From Noviherbaspirillum sedimenti (GTDB lineage Bacteria > Pseudomonadota > Gammaproteobacteria > Burkholderiales > Burkholderiaceae_D): DNA of 64,000 nt. Every line of letters begins with the position of its first letter. Within the stretch, counting starts at the first letter, position 1. Shown in pieces: positions 15,228 through 24,030 of this stretch. A program made the position numbers and the translations under genes. Location of the stretch: NCBI RefSeq assembly GCF_003590835.1, contig NZ_QYUQ01000002.1, positions 1,116,001-1,180,000 on the forward strand, in the 5' to 3' direction. A model generated the notes under the pieces. The model saw only the letters and a list, made by a program, of their open reading frames with translations, did no database searches and was not told the origin of the DNA.

Positions 15228-15449
15228 ATGAATGTCATGCATAGAAAAATCACCAAGGCCGTGTTTCCTGTGGCAGGACTGGGCATGCGTTTTTTACCGG
15301 GGACCAAAGCCAGCCCGAAGGAAATGTTGCCAGTCGTCGACAAGCCACTGATCCAGTACGCAGTGGAAGAAGCCGCCGCAGCCGGCATCACCGAACTGAT
15401 TTGACATGCCGCGTCCGAGACCAATCACATCATCGGGAAAGAGCAAGGT
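15228..15449 (+). pseudogene. galU: galU remnant (UTP-glucose-1-phosphate uridylyltransferase, N-terminal fragment)
   Basis: From ATG 15228 (or in-frame ATG 15237) the frame reads as the GalU N-terminus, including [39 protein letters not shown] and AGITELI, then hits an in-frame TGA at 15402-15404, 58 codons in. Beyond it, the weakly GalU-like HAASETNHII runs straight into the start of the next glycosyltransferase. The rest of the enzyme, normally about 290 residues, is missing. The conserved nucleotide-binding Thr of GLGTRFLP is Met here. This is a truncated gene at the left edge of the EPS locus, probably left by recombination. An intact copy should exist elsewhere if UDP-glucose is made. 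Confidence 0.82.
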
Positions 15450-16676
15450 TTGAGTACTTTGCTGTCAATTAACAATTACTACTATCGTCGAGGCGGTGCC
15501 GAAGTTGTATTCCTCGAACAAAATCGGCTTTTTGAAGAAATCGGCTGGAAGATCGTACCGTTCGCGATGCGTCACGAAAAAAATCTCCCCAGCGAATGGG
15601 CGGATTACTTTGTCGATGAGATTGAATTTGGTGAAGATTACAATTTCATGCAAAAGGCCCTGCGCGCCCAGAAAGTCGCCTACTCTTTCGAAGCCCGCCG
15701 CAAGATTTCGCAATTGCTCGACGCGACGAATCCACATGTGGCGCACGCCCACAATATCTACCATCACCTGTCGCCTTCTTTCCTTGGCGTACTCAAAAAA
15801 CGTGGCATCCCGACCGTGATGACCGTGCATGACCTGAAACTGGCCTGCCCCGCATACAAGATGCTTGCCCATGACGGCATCTGCGAGCGCTGCAAGGACG
15901 GCGCCATCTGGAACGTGGCACGGCAGCGTTGCATCAAGGATTCTTTCACCTTGAGTAGCGTGGTGCTGGCAGAAACCGTGCTGCATCGCCTGCTCGGCAG
16001 TTACGCCAACGGCATTGACCGTTTTGTCGTCCCCAGCCGTTTTTGTCTGGAAAAACTGGTCGAATGGGGCTGGCCACGTGAACGCTTCACTTACATTCCC
16101 AATTTCGTCGATCTCGAACAACTGCGGCCTTGCCATGCGCCTGGCAAATCCTACGTTTTCATGGGTCGGCTCACGGCCGAAAAAGGCGTGGCGACTTTCG
16201 TGCGTGCGGTGGCCGCCGCCGGCGTCAGGGGCTGGATCGTTGGCACCGGCCCCGAAGAACAAAAACTACGGGCACTGGCTGAAAGCAACGGTGCCAATAT
16301 CCAGTTCCTCGGCTATCAACAAGGCACGAAGCTGTTCCGTATATTAAGCGCGGCGCGTGCCCTCGTACTGCCGTCGGAATTATATGAAAACGCCCCGGTC
16401 AGCATCATGGAGGCTTATGCACTGGAACGTCCGGTCATTGGCGCAGATATTGGCGGGATCCCGGAGTTGATCAGGGAAAATGAAACCGGTGCCATGTTCC
16501 CCAGCGGCGATCACCTGGCCCTGGCCGACAAGCTACGGCAGTTTGACGCCATGTCGCAAACGCAGATACACACCATGGGCAAGGCCGGTCGCGTCTGGAT
16601 GGAAAACGAATTTACCGCGCGGCATTACCTCGCACGCTTGCTGGCGCTTTATCAGGACATGGGGGTGGCGGTATGA
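15450..16676 (+). CDS. GT4 family glycosyltransferase
   Basis: A 408-residue GT-B glycosyltransferase. The N-terminus LLSINNYYYRRGGAEVVFLE contains the acceptor-side Gly-Gly loop, and the C-terminal half has GRLTAEKG and the GT4 EX7E motif in ENAPVSIMEAYA. It probably adds one sugar to the lipid-linked EPS repeat in the cytoplasm. No ATG fits; TTG 15450 is preferred for its AGCAAGG upstream and because it gives a family-like N-terminus. The start falls inside the galU remnant, so the gene now depends on that leader. It overlaps the next glycosyltransferase by ATGA. Confidence 0.85.
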   Translation: MSTLLSINNYYYRRGGAEVVFLEQNRLFEEIGWKIVPFAMRHEKNLPSEWADYFVDEIEFGEDYNFMQKALRAQKVAYSFEARRKISQLLDATNPHVAHAHNIYHHLSPSFLGVLKKRGIPTVMTVHDLKLACPAYKMLAHDGICERCKDGAIWNVARQRCIKDSFTLSSVVLAETVLHRLLGSYANGIDRFVVPSRFCLEKLVEWGWPRERFTYIPNFVDLEQLRPCHAPGKSYVFMGRLTAEKGVATFVRAVAAAGVRGWIVGTGPEEQKLRALAESNGANIQFLGYQQGTKLFRILSAARALVLPSELYENAPVSIMEAYALERPVIGADIGGIPELIRENETGAMFPSGDHLALADKLRQFDAMSQTQIHTMGKAGRVWMENEFTARHYLARLLALYQDMGVAV

Positions 16677-17845
16677 AAAGACCTTTATCGATCATGTGGC
16701 TGGGATTGCGTGGCTTCCCCAACGTCCAAGGCGGCATTGAAACGCATGCCGAGCACCTCTGCCCGCAACTATCGGAACTGGGATGCGAAGTCACGGTCAT
16801 CGTACGTGCTTCCTACCAGCCCAGCCAGATCGGAGCGGAATGGCACAAGGTCCACTTCCATCCGTTATGGGCACCGCGCGCCAAAGGACTGGAAGCGATT
16901 GTGCATACCTTTCTCGGCGTACTGTACGCTGCCGTCAAGCGCCCGGACATTCTCCATATACAGGGTATCGGCCCGGCCCTGATGACGCCGCTGGCGCGCC
17001 TGCTGGGATTGCGCGTGGTCGTAACGCACCACGGTCCTGACTACGACCGGCAGAAGTGGGGCAAGCTCGCCAAGGCAGTATTACGACTCGGCGAGTTTTG
17101 CGGCATGCACTTTGCCAACAGGCGCATCGCGATTTCGGAAGTCATCCGGGCACTGGTGCGTAGAAATCACGGCGAGGAATGCGTGTTGATTCCCAATGGC
17201 GTTGATCTGCCCGACCGTCACGGTACGGTTGCCAGCCTGGACCGCTTCGGTTTGCAGCCGCAGCGCTACGTGCTGCTGGTCAGTCGCCTGGTCCCGGAAA
17301 AGCGCCATCACGACCTGATTGAAGCATTCGCACTGGCGCGACTGGATGGCTGGAAACTGGCGCTGGTCGGTGGTGCCGACCATCCGGACCACTATACCTG
17401 TTCGGTGCGGGAAGCGGCACGCCAGACGCCAGGGGTGGTGTGCACGGGCTTCCAGACCGGCGAGGCCCTGAACGAACTCTATGAACACGCAGGCATTTTC
17501 GTGCTGCCCTCGTCCCACGAGGGCTTGCCCATCGCATTACTGGAAGCAATGAGTTATGGCTTGCCTGCGATTGCCAGCGACATCCCGGCCAACCAGGAAA
17601 TCAATTGCCGCGACATCGACTATTTCCCCGTCGGCGATGTGCATTGCCTGGCGGCTCTTCTGAAGAAGCGTGCGGCAGTAGCACAGGAACAAGGACGGCG
17701 CGCGCGCCTGCGGCATTTTGTCCTGAAACGGTACAAGTGGCAGGATGTCGCCCAACGCACTTTTGCAATTTATGCCGAAATACTGACTGACGACGACCGC
17801 TACGAGCCAGCCCATGGCTTGTTGAAATGGCTCGACCGGCGGTAA
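16673..17845 (+). CDS. GT4 family glycosyltransferase
   Basis: A 390-residue GT-B glycosyltransferase beginning MKRPLSIMWLGLRGFPNVQG, with the donor-domain signature LVSRLVPEKRH and an EX7E motif in EGLPIALLEAMSYGLPAIAS. The start overlaps the stop of the preceding glycosyltransferase (ATGA), indicating co-translation. It probably extends the same EPS repeat unit. Donor and linkage are not predictable. Confidence 0.86.
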   Translation: MKRPLSIMWLGLRGFPNVQGGIETHAEHLCPQLSELGCEVTVIVRASYQPSQIGAEWHKVHFHPLWAPRAKGLEAIVHTFLGVLYAAVKRPDILHIQGIGPALMTPLARLLGLRVVVTHHGPDYDRQKWGKLAKAVLRLGEFCGMHFANRRIAISEVIRALVRRNHGEECVLIPNGVDLPDRHGTVASLDRFGLQPQRYVLLVSRLVPEKRHHDLIEAFALARLDGWKLALVGGADHPDHYTCSVREAARQTPGVVCTGFQTGEALNELYEHAGIFVLPSSHEGLPIALLEAMSYGLPAIASDIPANQEINCRDIDYFPVGDVHCLAALLKKRAAVAQEQGRRARLRHFVLKRYKWQDVAQRTFAIYAEILTDDDRYEPAHGLLKWLDRR

Positions 17846-17901
17846 TGGTGTGCGTACAGATTCAGGCTTCTCCATCGGTGACAATTCACAGGAGCTTATG
17901 C

Positions 17902-18909
17902 ATGACCGTACTAAAACATAAGGACGCTGATGTCCACATCGAACAACTGCCGAACGGCAAAAACAAAATCGACGTGGCGATGCATCAGGATTTATTTATC
18001 CCCATAAAAAATTGTGAAACGGCCTATCCGCTCGATCTGATCGAAAAACTGTTGGGCATCAAGGGTCCAAGCTGGCTTTGTGACGAAATCATGCGGGAAG
18101 AGTCGCCGGACCATGTGGTCCAGAAGTCATTGCATTACGATTTGTTGAGCTTTCGCGCGCCCGAAGAATTCAAGGGAAAGCGCCTGCTGGATTTTGGATG
18201 TGGCAGCGGCGCCTCGACGATGGTGCTGGCGCGGATGTTCCCGGATACCAGGATCGTGGGTGTCGAACTGGAAGAAAAGCTGGTGTCGATTGCAAAAATG
18301 CGGGCGGCACACTACGGTTACCAGAATCTGGAACTCCTCCTTTCTCCGGATCCGAGTTCACTGCCGCCATCGATCGGTGAATTCGATTATGTTGTATTGA
18401 GCGCCGTTTATGAGCATCTGCTGCCCAATGAACGGGAGCCCATCTTGCATCAACTCTGGAATGTACTCAAGCCTGGCGGCATTCTCTTTCTCAATCAGAC
18501 GCCTTATATCGGCTTTCCGATAGAAACGCATACCACTGGCGGCCTGCCTTTCATAAACTATTTGCCTGATAAATTAGCTTGTTTTTATGCCCGCCATTTC
18601 TCGAAAAGGCAATTACAGGACAAATCCTGGAAAGAATTATTAAGAATGGGGATAAGAGGCGGTAGTGTGCAGGAAGTCGTCGACATCCTGAATCGCACGC
18701 CGAGAAGCTCGATTCTATTGAAACCGGTAACACGTGGGCTGAAGGACAATATCGACCTCTGGTATCGGCAATCCCGCACCGACAATCGATTTCCCCTCAT
18801 TAAAGCACTGGTTTTTTACGCGTCAAAGCTGGTAAAAATGTCTACAGGGGCCATCATGGTGCCGTATTTATCTCTGGCAATCATGAAAGATAAAAGCCAG
18901 AACAGCTGA
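17902..18909 (+). CDS. Class I SAM-dependent methyltransferase
   Basis: A 335-residue protein with the SAM-binding motif I RLLDFGCGSGAS (94-105), the acidic strand-2 end RIVGVELE and a post-motif II region FDYVVLSAVYEHL. Such enzymes in EPS loci O-methylate sugars or cap chains; that role is inferred from context. ATG 17902 follows AGGAG and is preferred over the in-frame 17827, which overlaps the glycosyltransferase. The 3' half is more AT-rich than its neighbours, a sign of recent transfer. Last gene of the rightward arm; it converges on the glycosidase gene with a 32-bp gap. Confidence 0.8.
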   Translation: MTVLKHKDADVHIEQLPNGKNKIDVAMHQDLFIPIKNCETAYPLDLIEKLLGIKGPSWLCDEIMREESPDHVVQKSLHYDLLSFRAPEEFKGKRLLDFGCGSGASTMVLARMFPDTRIVGVELEEKLVSIAKMRAAHYGYQNLELLLSPDPSSLPPSIGEFDYVVLSAVYEHLLPNEREPILHQLWNVLKPGGILFLNQTPYIGFPIETHTTGGLPFINYLPDKLACFYARHFSKRQLQDKSWKELLRMGIRGGSVQEVVDILNRTPRSSILLKPVTRGLKDNIDLWYRQSRTDNRFPLIKALVFYASKLVKMSTGAIMVPYLSLAIMKDKSQNS

Positions 18910-18941
18910 TTGCATACCTGGATTCCCGTGCCAGTCCGGGA

Positions 18942-21242
18942 CTACCTGGCAAGCTCGAAGTAGGTGGTCGGGCCAGCCGGCAGATTCGCCGTATCCAGTT
19001 CAATGTCGAGCAGGTCCGCCGATTTTTTCAGTGGCAGTTCGACACCGCGTTCGCCATTGAGCTTCAAGGCAAACAGACGCATCCGGTCGGGCTTGGCATG
19101 GCGGAGTTGAAAGCGGATCTTCGCCGTTTTCAGCATGACCGGCCTGCCGCCAAGTTTTTTCAACACCCGGCCTTCCGTATCGGTGAATTCCATGCCGCTA
19201 TTGCGGGCATCGGCGGCGAAAATGAGCAAGATACGCGTACTCGAATCCAGCGGTGCCCCATCCATCGACGATGCCGACAGCAGTGCCGGGCCGCTCGACT
19301 CCCTGATCCGCAGATTCCGCAAGCCGTCTGGTAACGCCAGCTCGAAAGCCGCCGCTTCGGTGCGCGTGGATGCCACGCGCAATGTGCGCTTTTTGGCATC
19401 CAGGTGAATTTGCCCGGTGTCGCTCTCCAGTATGCCGTCATTGACATTGCTGGCGTTGGACTTTGGCAGGATGGCGGCTTGCTTCAGTTCATCGATGCGC
19501 TCCTGCCCGAGGCCGCCCGGGTCGATTGCCAGCAGTTTGCCAATTTTTCGTGCGATCCTGGCCATGCCGGTCGGCGCCGCATTGTCGGGATTAATCGACA
19601 GATCCATTTTCATTGCCGTCGCACTTGCTGCACCGCCCTGCTTGCCGTCGTGCCCCCCTCCTTGCCACAACACGCCGATGCCGCTGACCAGGGCAAGTTG
19701 CTTGATATCTTCTGGCAACTGCCCGATGCCGCCCTGGCGCTCAAACACATACGCATTTCCCAGCATGATCGCCAGCCGATGTACCGAAGCCTGGACATCG
19801 CCGCGCAGGAACAGCAGCGCCGCCAGCGTTTCGCCGGCACGGGCGACGGGGTCTGCACCGGCAGCATAGGGAAACAGGTATTGGTGCCGCGCGCCACGGT
19901 TGTTGCCGTATTCCAGTTCGATCGGGCCGCTCGCATGGCGACAAATGGCATCCCAGTCCTGCAAGGCAGCATAGGCGCCCATCGCCAGTCCGGACTCGAA
20001 ACGATAACGATTCCAGAATGGCTGATCGAATTCGGTGACCGCAAAGGGTTTGTTCCAGTACCGTCCCGCTGCCAGGTCGCGAATATAGGCCAGTTTGTCC
20101 GGCAGCGAGCTTGCCTGTCGGATGCTGGAGCCCGGCGCGACAAACGCCGACGGCTCATCATGATAGGCATGCGCGGCCACCAGGTCGAGCTGGGCGCGCG
20201 TGGCAATGTCCTGGACAGTGAACCAGTTGTCGAATCCGGAAATCATGCCCGGGTAGCCGCGATTGCGCAGATGCGCCGACATCCATTGATGGGTACGCGC
20301 CTGCATGTTGAAATAAAAACGCTGCGCATCCGCCATGCGCGGCGAAGAAGTCCATTCCCGGCGCGGCAACGCCACTGCGCCCGCGCCTGCTGCGTTCACA
20401 CCCCATTTTTTGAGGGCATGCTCCACCGAACCATGCTGCCGCACCAGCCAGCGGCCAAACTCCTGGTTCAATGCCGGGCTCGCCTGGTGGTTCAGCAGAC
20501 TGTTCAGCCCGCCCTCGTTGACGGTGATGACAGCCAACAACGCCGGATCCTGCAGCGGACTGATCCCGGTGTAGGGATTTTTCACTGCGAGCACCTGGTC
20601 GACCATCTGGCGCCAATGCTGCTGGTCTTGCGGATCGAGGTAAACACCAAGCTTGACATTGCGCCGGTCTGCCCAGCGATCGGGCCCGACATCGCCATAA
20701 GCGCCGTTCCAGGACGTCATGGCATCGAGCATCCAGTAAATGCCTTCACGCTTGAGCGCCGCAAGAAAATAATGGAAGCGGTCGAGCTGCACCGGATCGA
20801 AATCAAAATCCTTGCTGCGTCCATGCATCAGGACATTCTCGACAAAATGAAAACGCGCCAGGTTATAGCCATGCAGGCGCAGCTGGCGGGCATAGCGGTC
20901 CGCCGTTTCATGTTCGGGAAAACCTTCCTCGACGCCGTATGGCTGCGAGGCGCACAGGAAGCGCTGGCGCCTGGCCGGCTTTTTTTCAAACGCGATGTGG
21001 CCATCTGGCGTGGCGATTGGCCGCCCGTGCTTGCCGGCCGGACCGGCTTCGACCAGCGCCGAAAAATCCAGTATATTGCCCGGGCGTATGCTCAAATCCT
21101 GGTCTGGCACGGCGCGCCACTCGCCGGCTGCAAGCGGCGCAGCCGCCGGCAGCAACGCCGCCAATACGGCCAATACGGCCAGTTCGGGCAGGCGCCGTGC
21201 ACGCGGTCGGTTGGCTAGGTTTGCCGGTGGTCGGCCGCGCAT
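18942..21242 (-). CDS. Exported TIM-barrel glycosidase of the EPS locus (GH5/clan A-like)
   Basis: A 766-residue secreted protein: signal peptide with repetitive LAVLAVLAALLPAAAPLAAG (21-40), then a clan A-like (beta/alpha)8 domain (about 55-470). Candidate catalytic residues are the acid/base Glu243 in TVNEGGLN, at the end of a beta strand after Asn, and the nucleophile Glu404 in VTEFDQPFW; HAYHD (358-362) fits the active-site face. The C-terminal 300 residues look beta-rich. As the last gene of the leftward EPS operon, overlapping the upstream glycosyltransferase by 28 bp, it probably cleaves or edits the exported polymer in the periplasm, as in other synthase/Wzy loci. The specificity is unknown. 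Confidence 0.75.
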   Translation of the reverse strand: MRGRPPANLANRPRARRLPELAVLAVLAALLPAAAPLAAGEWRAVPDQDLSIRPGNILDFSALVEAGPAGKHGRPIATPDGHIAFEKKPARRQRFLCASQPYGVEEGFPEHETADRYARQLRLHGYNLARFHFVENVLMHGRSKDFDFDPVQLDRFHYFLAALKREGIYWMLDAMTSWNGAYGDVGPDRWADRRNVKLGVYLDPQDQQHWRQMVDQVLAVKNPYTGISPLQDPALLAVITVNEGGLNSLLNHQASPALNQEFGRWLVRQHGSVEHALKKWGVNAAGAGAVALPRREWTSSPRMADAQRFYFNMQARTHQWMSAHLRNRGYPGMISGFDNWFTVQDIATRAQLDLVAAHAYHDEPSAFVAPGSSIRQASSLPDKLAYIRDLAAGRYWNKPFAVTEFDQPFWNRYRFESGLAMGAYAALQDWDAICRHASGPIELEYGNNRGARHQYLFPYAAGADPVARAGETLAALLFLRGDVQASVHRLAIMLGNAYVFERQGGIGQLPEDIKQLALVSGIGVLWQGGGHDGKQGGAASATAMKMDLSINPDNAAPTGMARIARKIGKLLAIDPGGLGQERIDELKQAAILPKSNASNVNDGILESDTGQIHLDAKKRTLRVASTRTEAAAFELALPDGLRNLRIRESSGPALLSASSMDGAPLDSSTRILLIFAADARNSGMEFTDTEGRVLKKLGGRPVMLKTAKIRFQLRHAKPDRMRLFALKLNGERGVELPLKKSADLLDIELDTANLPAGPTTYFELAR

Positions 21243-22480
21243 GGCAATACCGTGCTTGCGTGTTTGAAGACCTGACGATAGGCATGCGCAACTTCTTCAG
21301 CCAGCTTGTCGTAGCCGCGCGCCTGCCGCACATAGCGCGGGCCTGCCAGTGCCATGTGCCGGCGCAGCCCGGCATTTTGCAGCAAAGCCAGTACCGCGTC
21401 GGCAAGTGCTTGCGGCCCCAGCTTGACGCAGATGCCTGCCCCGCCCTCGCGGATCACCAGCGCCTGGTCGGGATTGTCATTGCCTACCACGGGCACGCCG
21501 AGCGCCATGTATTCGATTGCCTTGGTCGGCGAGCCGCAGTCGAGCAGGAAACCGCGCGGGATCACCGACAGGCCGATCTCGGCAGCGCGCACGTAACGCC
21601 ATGCCTGTGCCGTCGGCAGCCATCCGGTCCAGAGCAATGCGGACGTGACGCCGAGTCGATGTGCCTCCTGCCTGAGCCATGCACGATGGCCGTCATCGGG
21701 GGTATCGCCGGCAAGCACCAGCAATATGTCCGGCACTTGCGCGCGCACGATGGCCAGCATGTCGAACAGGATATCGATCTTGCGTACCTGGTCCAGGGCA
21801 CCGAGATAGACCAGTACGCGCTTGCCGGCTAGGCGCGGATCGTCGCTGGGCATGACCTGGTGCGGTTGCGCCATCTCGAGATCGACACCCATCGGCACCG
21901 GCGTCATCCGCGCACGCGCAATGCCCTGGCCGGCGACATCGTCAGCCATCTGCCGGCTCTGCACGAATATGTGGTCGGCCCGCGGCAGCACGATCCGGTA
22001 CAACAGCCACTTGCCGAGTGTGCCCTGCAACAAAGGAAACCAGTAACGCAGGCCGCCACGCGGGCCGCGCGCCCGGGCCCGGAAAATCTGCCCCTCCGAT
22101 TGCGGAAAAGACATCCAGTAAAAAAAAGGCACGCCTTTGATGCGGGCGACGATCAGGCCGGCCAGCGCCGTCAGCGGCATGTCGCGCACCTGGATGGCAT
22201 CGTATCTGGCGCGACTGAAGCCGCCCAGCATGCGCAGATTGTGCCAGGTCTTGGCAAAGTATTGCCCGGACCGGCTCAATGGCAGCCGGCACAGCAGTGC
22301 CTGGCCGCCGCCCCAGGCACATTGGTCGCCTGCGCCATCGGCATCGTGCTCGGTCACCAGGTCACTGGTCACCCCTAGGCGCGGCAGGTATTTACCGAAC
22401 AGCACGGCCACATCCGGCCGGAAGGTTGGCCAGGATTCGTGCGATATGAATAGCAAATGAATCTTGTCGTGATCGCTCAT
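21215..22480 (-). CDS. Glycosyltransferase, GT4-like
   Basis: A 421-residue GT-B fold protein. The N-terminal half contains HLLFISHESWPTFRPDVAVL; the donor domain contains VLVYLGALDQVRKIDIL and GSPTKAIEYMALGVPVVGND. The usual first Glu of EX7E is replaced (CGSPTKAIE keeps only the second), as in some related bacterial families. It overlaps the polymerase gene upstream by ATGA and the glycosidase gene downstream. It probably adds a sugar to the EPS unit. Confidence 0.8.
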   Translation of the reverse strand: MSDHDKIHLLFISHESWPTFRPDVAVLFGKYLPRLGVTSDLVTEHDADGAGDQCAWGGGQALLCRLPLSRSGQYFAKTWHNLRMLGGFSRARYDAIQVRDMPLTALAGLIVARIKGVPFFYWMSFPQSEGQIFRARARGPRGGLRYWFPLLQGTLGKWLLYRIVLPRADHIFVQSRQMADDVAGQGIARARMTPVPMGVDLEMAQPHQVMPSDDPRLAGKRVLVYLGALDQVRKIDILFDMLAIVRAQVPDILLVLAGDTPDDGHRAWLRQEAHRLGVTSALLWTGWLPTAQAWRYVRAAEIGLSVIPRGFLLDCGSPTKAIEYMALGVPVVGNDNPDQALVIREGGAGICVKLGPQALADAVLALLQNAGLRRHMALAGPRYVRQARGYDKLAEEVAHAYRQVFKHASTVLPCAADHRQT

Positions 22481-24030
22481 GGACGTTGGAAGGAATGGTG
22501 CCGGGCCGGCCTGTCTGATTCCGCCAGGGCCGGATCGGTCCGATACAGAAAGGCCAGATAGCCGAGCAAGCTGGCAATCAGGACCTGGAACGGCAGGAGG
22601 TTGACCGCACTGCTGTTATAAAAGAGGAATACCAGCACAATGGCCAGCGCCGCCTGGATCGACAGCGCATCGACGCGGGCCACAGCGTCACGGCTATCGC
22701 GGCCCAGGCGGTTGGCGGCATGCCAGGCCGCGCCGATGACCAGAAAATAAAGCAAGGCGCCAACCAGGCCGACATCCCACAGCAGCGCCGCAACCGCCGT
22801 CAGGTCGATACTGTAGCGGGCGAATTGCATGCCGATATGGCCGGCAAGGAGATTGGTCGGCGACCAGTACGAACTGCCGATGCCATGGCCGAACAGCAGG
22901 GTGAGCGGATCGTGCCAGCCATGCCGCTCCCACCAGAAGCTGAGCACGGTGGTCCGGTTCAGATAGGCACGCCCATATCCGGCCTGCTCGAAGTTGTAGT
23001 GCACGATATTATTGAGCACGGCCGACAACGTGCTTTTCATCATCAATGTCACGTAGATGTATCCCAGTAAAGCAGTGATCGCACAAAATCCCAGAATCAC
23101 CGGCATATAGCGCGCCGGCGCCTTGAAAAAATCCCGCCGCAGCAAGATGAATACTGTCAACGGCAAGAGCAGCACGACGATCTTGGTTTCGCCCAGGCCC
23201 AGCGGTATCAGGCAAATCAGGGTACACGCCAGGTAACTGCGGGTTGCCAGCAAACCGGCATGCCAGCGCATGCCCAGAAACGCCAGCACGATCAGCAGGA
23301 ACGCCGACATTTCGGCATTGGGACTGCCGCCGTACAGGTTGGCGCCGAAAGTGCCGGCCACCACATCCAGCGCTGCGCTGCCGGCGTTGAGGCCGCCGCG
23401 CAAGGGCACGAGCACCACGAACTCATACAAGGCGACCGGCAGTTGCAGCAACGCGATCGCCAGGATCAGCTTTTGCCAGCGCCGCATGTCGTCAGTGGTA
23501 AATCCCAGCGTGGCAAGCGCAAACAGCAAGCCATACGCCTGAAAATAGCGTTTGAAGCCGGCGACGAATTCATCAAGCGAATACCAGTCGAAAGCACTGC
23601 CTGCCACGCAAAGCCCGACGAAAGCCAGCGCCAGCCAGACAAACAGCGGCACCCGTTTTAGCTGCAGCAGCTTGAACAATGCCAGTGGCCACAGAATAAA
23701 CGACAGCAGGGAAAGCGCCCACGGCAATCTGACATACGCCGGCCCTGCCAGCGAGACCAGTACGCCGGTGGTGAGGCTGAGCCCGATCATGATCCAGATG
23801 ACCATGCGCGGTGCGGCCAGCAGAAAGGCGCCGGCAAGCAAACCAAGGCCGGCGCCGATCATGACCAGGTCGGCGGTGGTGGCCAGCACACCGAGGAACA
23901 GCGAGGACAGCAGCATCAGCGCCCCGATCGTGCCCCATAAAGGCAACTTGCTGGCCATGCGGGTCGGCACGCCAATATCTCCGCCATGTCCGACATGTCT
24001 CGGATACGCGCCAGTGTGCTTGATGTTCAT
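22477..24030 (-). CDS. Wzy-like polysaccharide polymerase (O-antigen ligase/polymerase family)
   Basis: A 517-residue integral membrane protein with about twelve hydrophobic segments and a large loop around residues 330-410 (WWERHGWHDPLTLLFGHGIG). That loop position and the GHGIG-type motif are typical of O-antigen ligase/Wzy proteins that polymerise lipid-linked repeats at the periplasmic face. Low sequence conservation is normal for Wzy. It is sandwiched by ATGA overlaps between two glycosyltransferase genes, and a Wzx-like flippase sits three genes upstream, which supports a Wzx/Wzy-dependent pathway. Confidence 0.75.
   Translation of the reverse strand: MNIKHTGAYPRHVGHGGDIGVPTRMASKLPLWGTIGALMLLSSLFLGVLATTADLVMIGAGLGLLAGAFLLAAPRMVIWIMIGLSLTTGVLVSLAGPAYVRLPWALSLLSFILWPLALFKLLQLKRVPLFVWLALAFVGLCVAGSAFDWYSLDEFVAGFKRYFQAYGLLFALATLGFTTDDMRRWQKLILAIALLQLPVALYEFVVLVPLRGGLNAGSAALDVVAGTFGANLYGGSPNAEMSAFLLIVLAFLGMRWHAGLLATRSYLACTLICLIPLGLGETKIVVLLLPLTVFILLRRDFFKAPARYMPVILGFCAITALLGYIYVTLMMKSTLSAVLNNIVHYNFEQAGYGRAYLNRTTVLSFWWERHGWHDPLTLLFGHGIGSSYWSPTNLLAGHIGMQFARYSIDLTAVAALLWDVGLVGALLYFLVIGAAWHAANRLGRDSRDAVARVDALSIQAALAIVLVFLFYNSSAVNLLPFQVLIASLLGYLAFLYRTDPALAESDRPARHHSFQRP

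Noticed and set aside
15402..15404. TGA in the galU fragment read as selenocysteine
   Set aside because: GalU has no selenocysteine at this site, no SECIS-like hairpin is evident, and the rest of the gene is missing; a pseudogene explains it better.
19404..21218. Plus-strand ORF of 604 codons
   Set aside because: Antisense to the glycosidase gene, which has a signal peptide, catalytic motifs and a gene-train context; the antisense translation is Gln/His/Arg-rich without domains.
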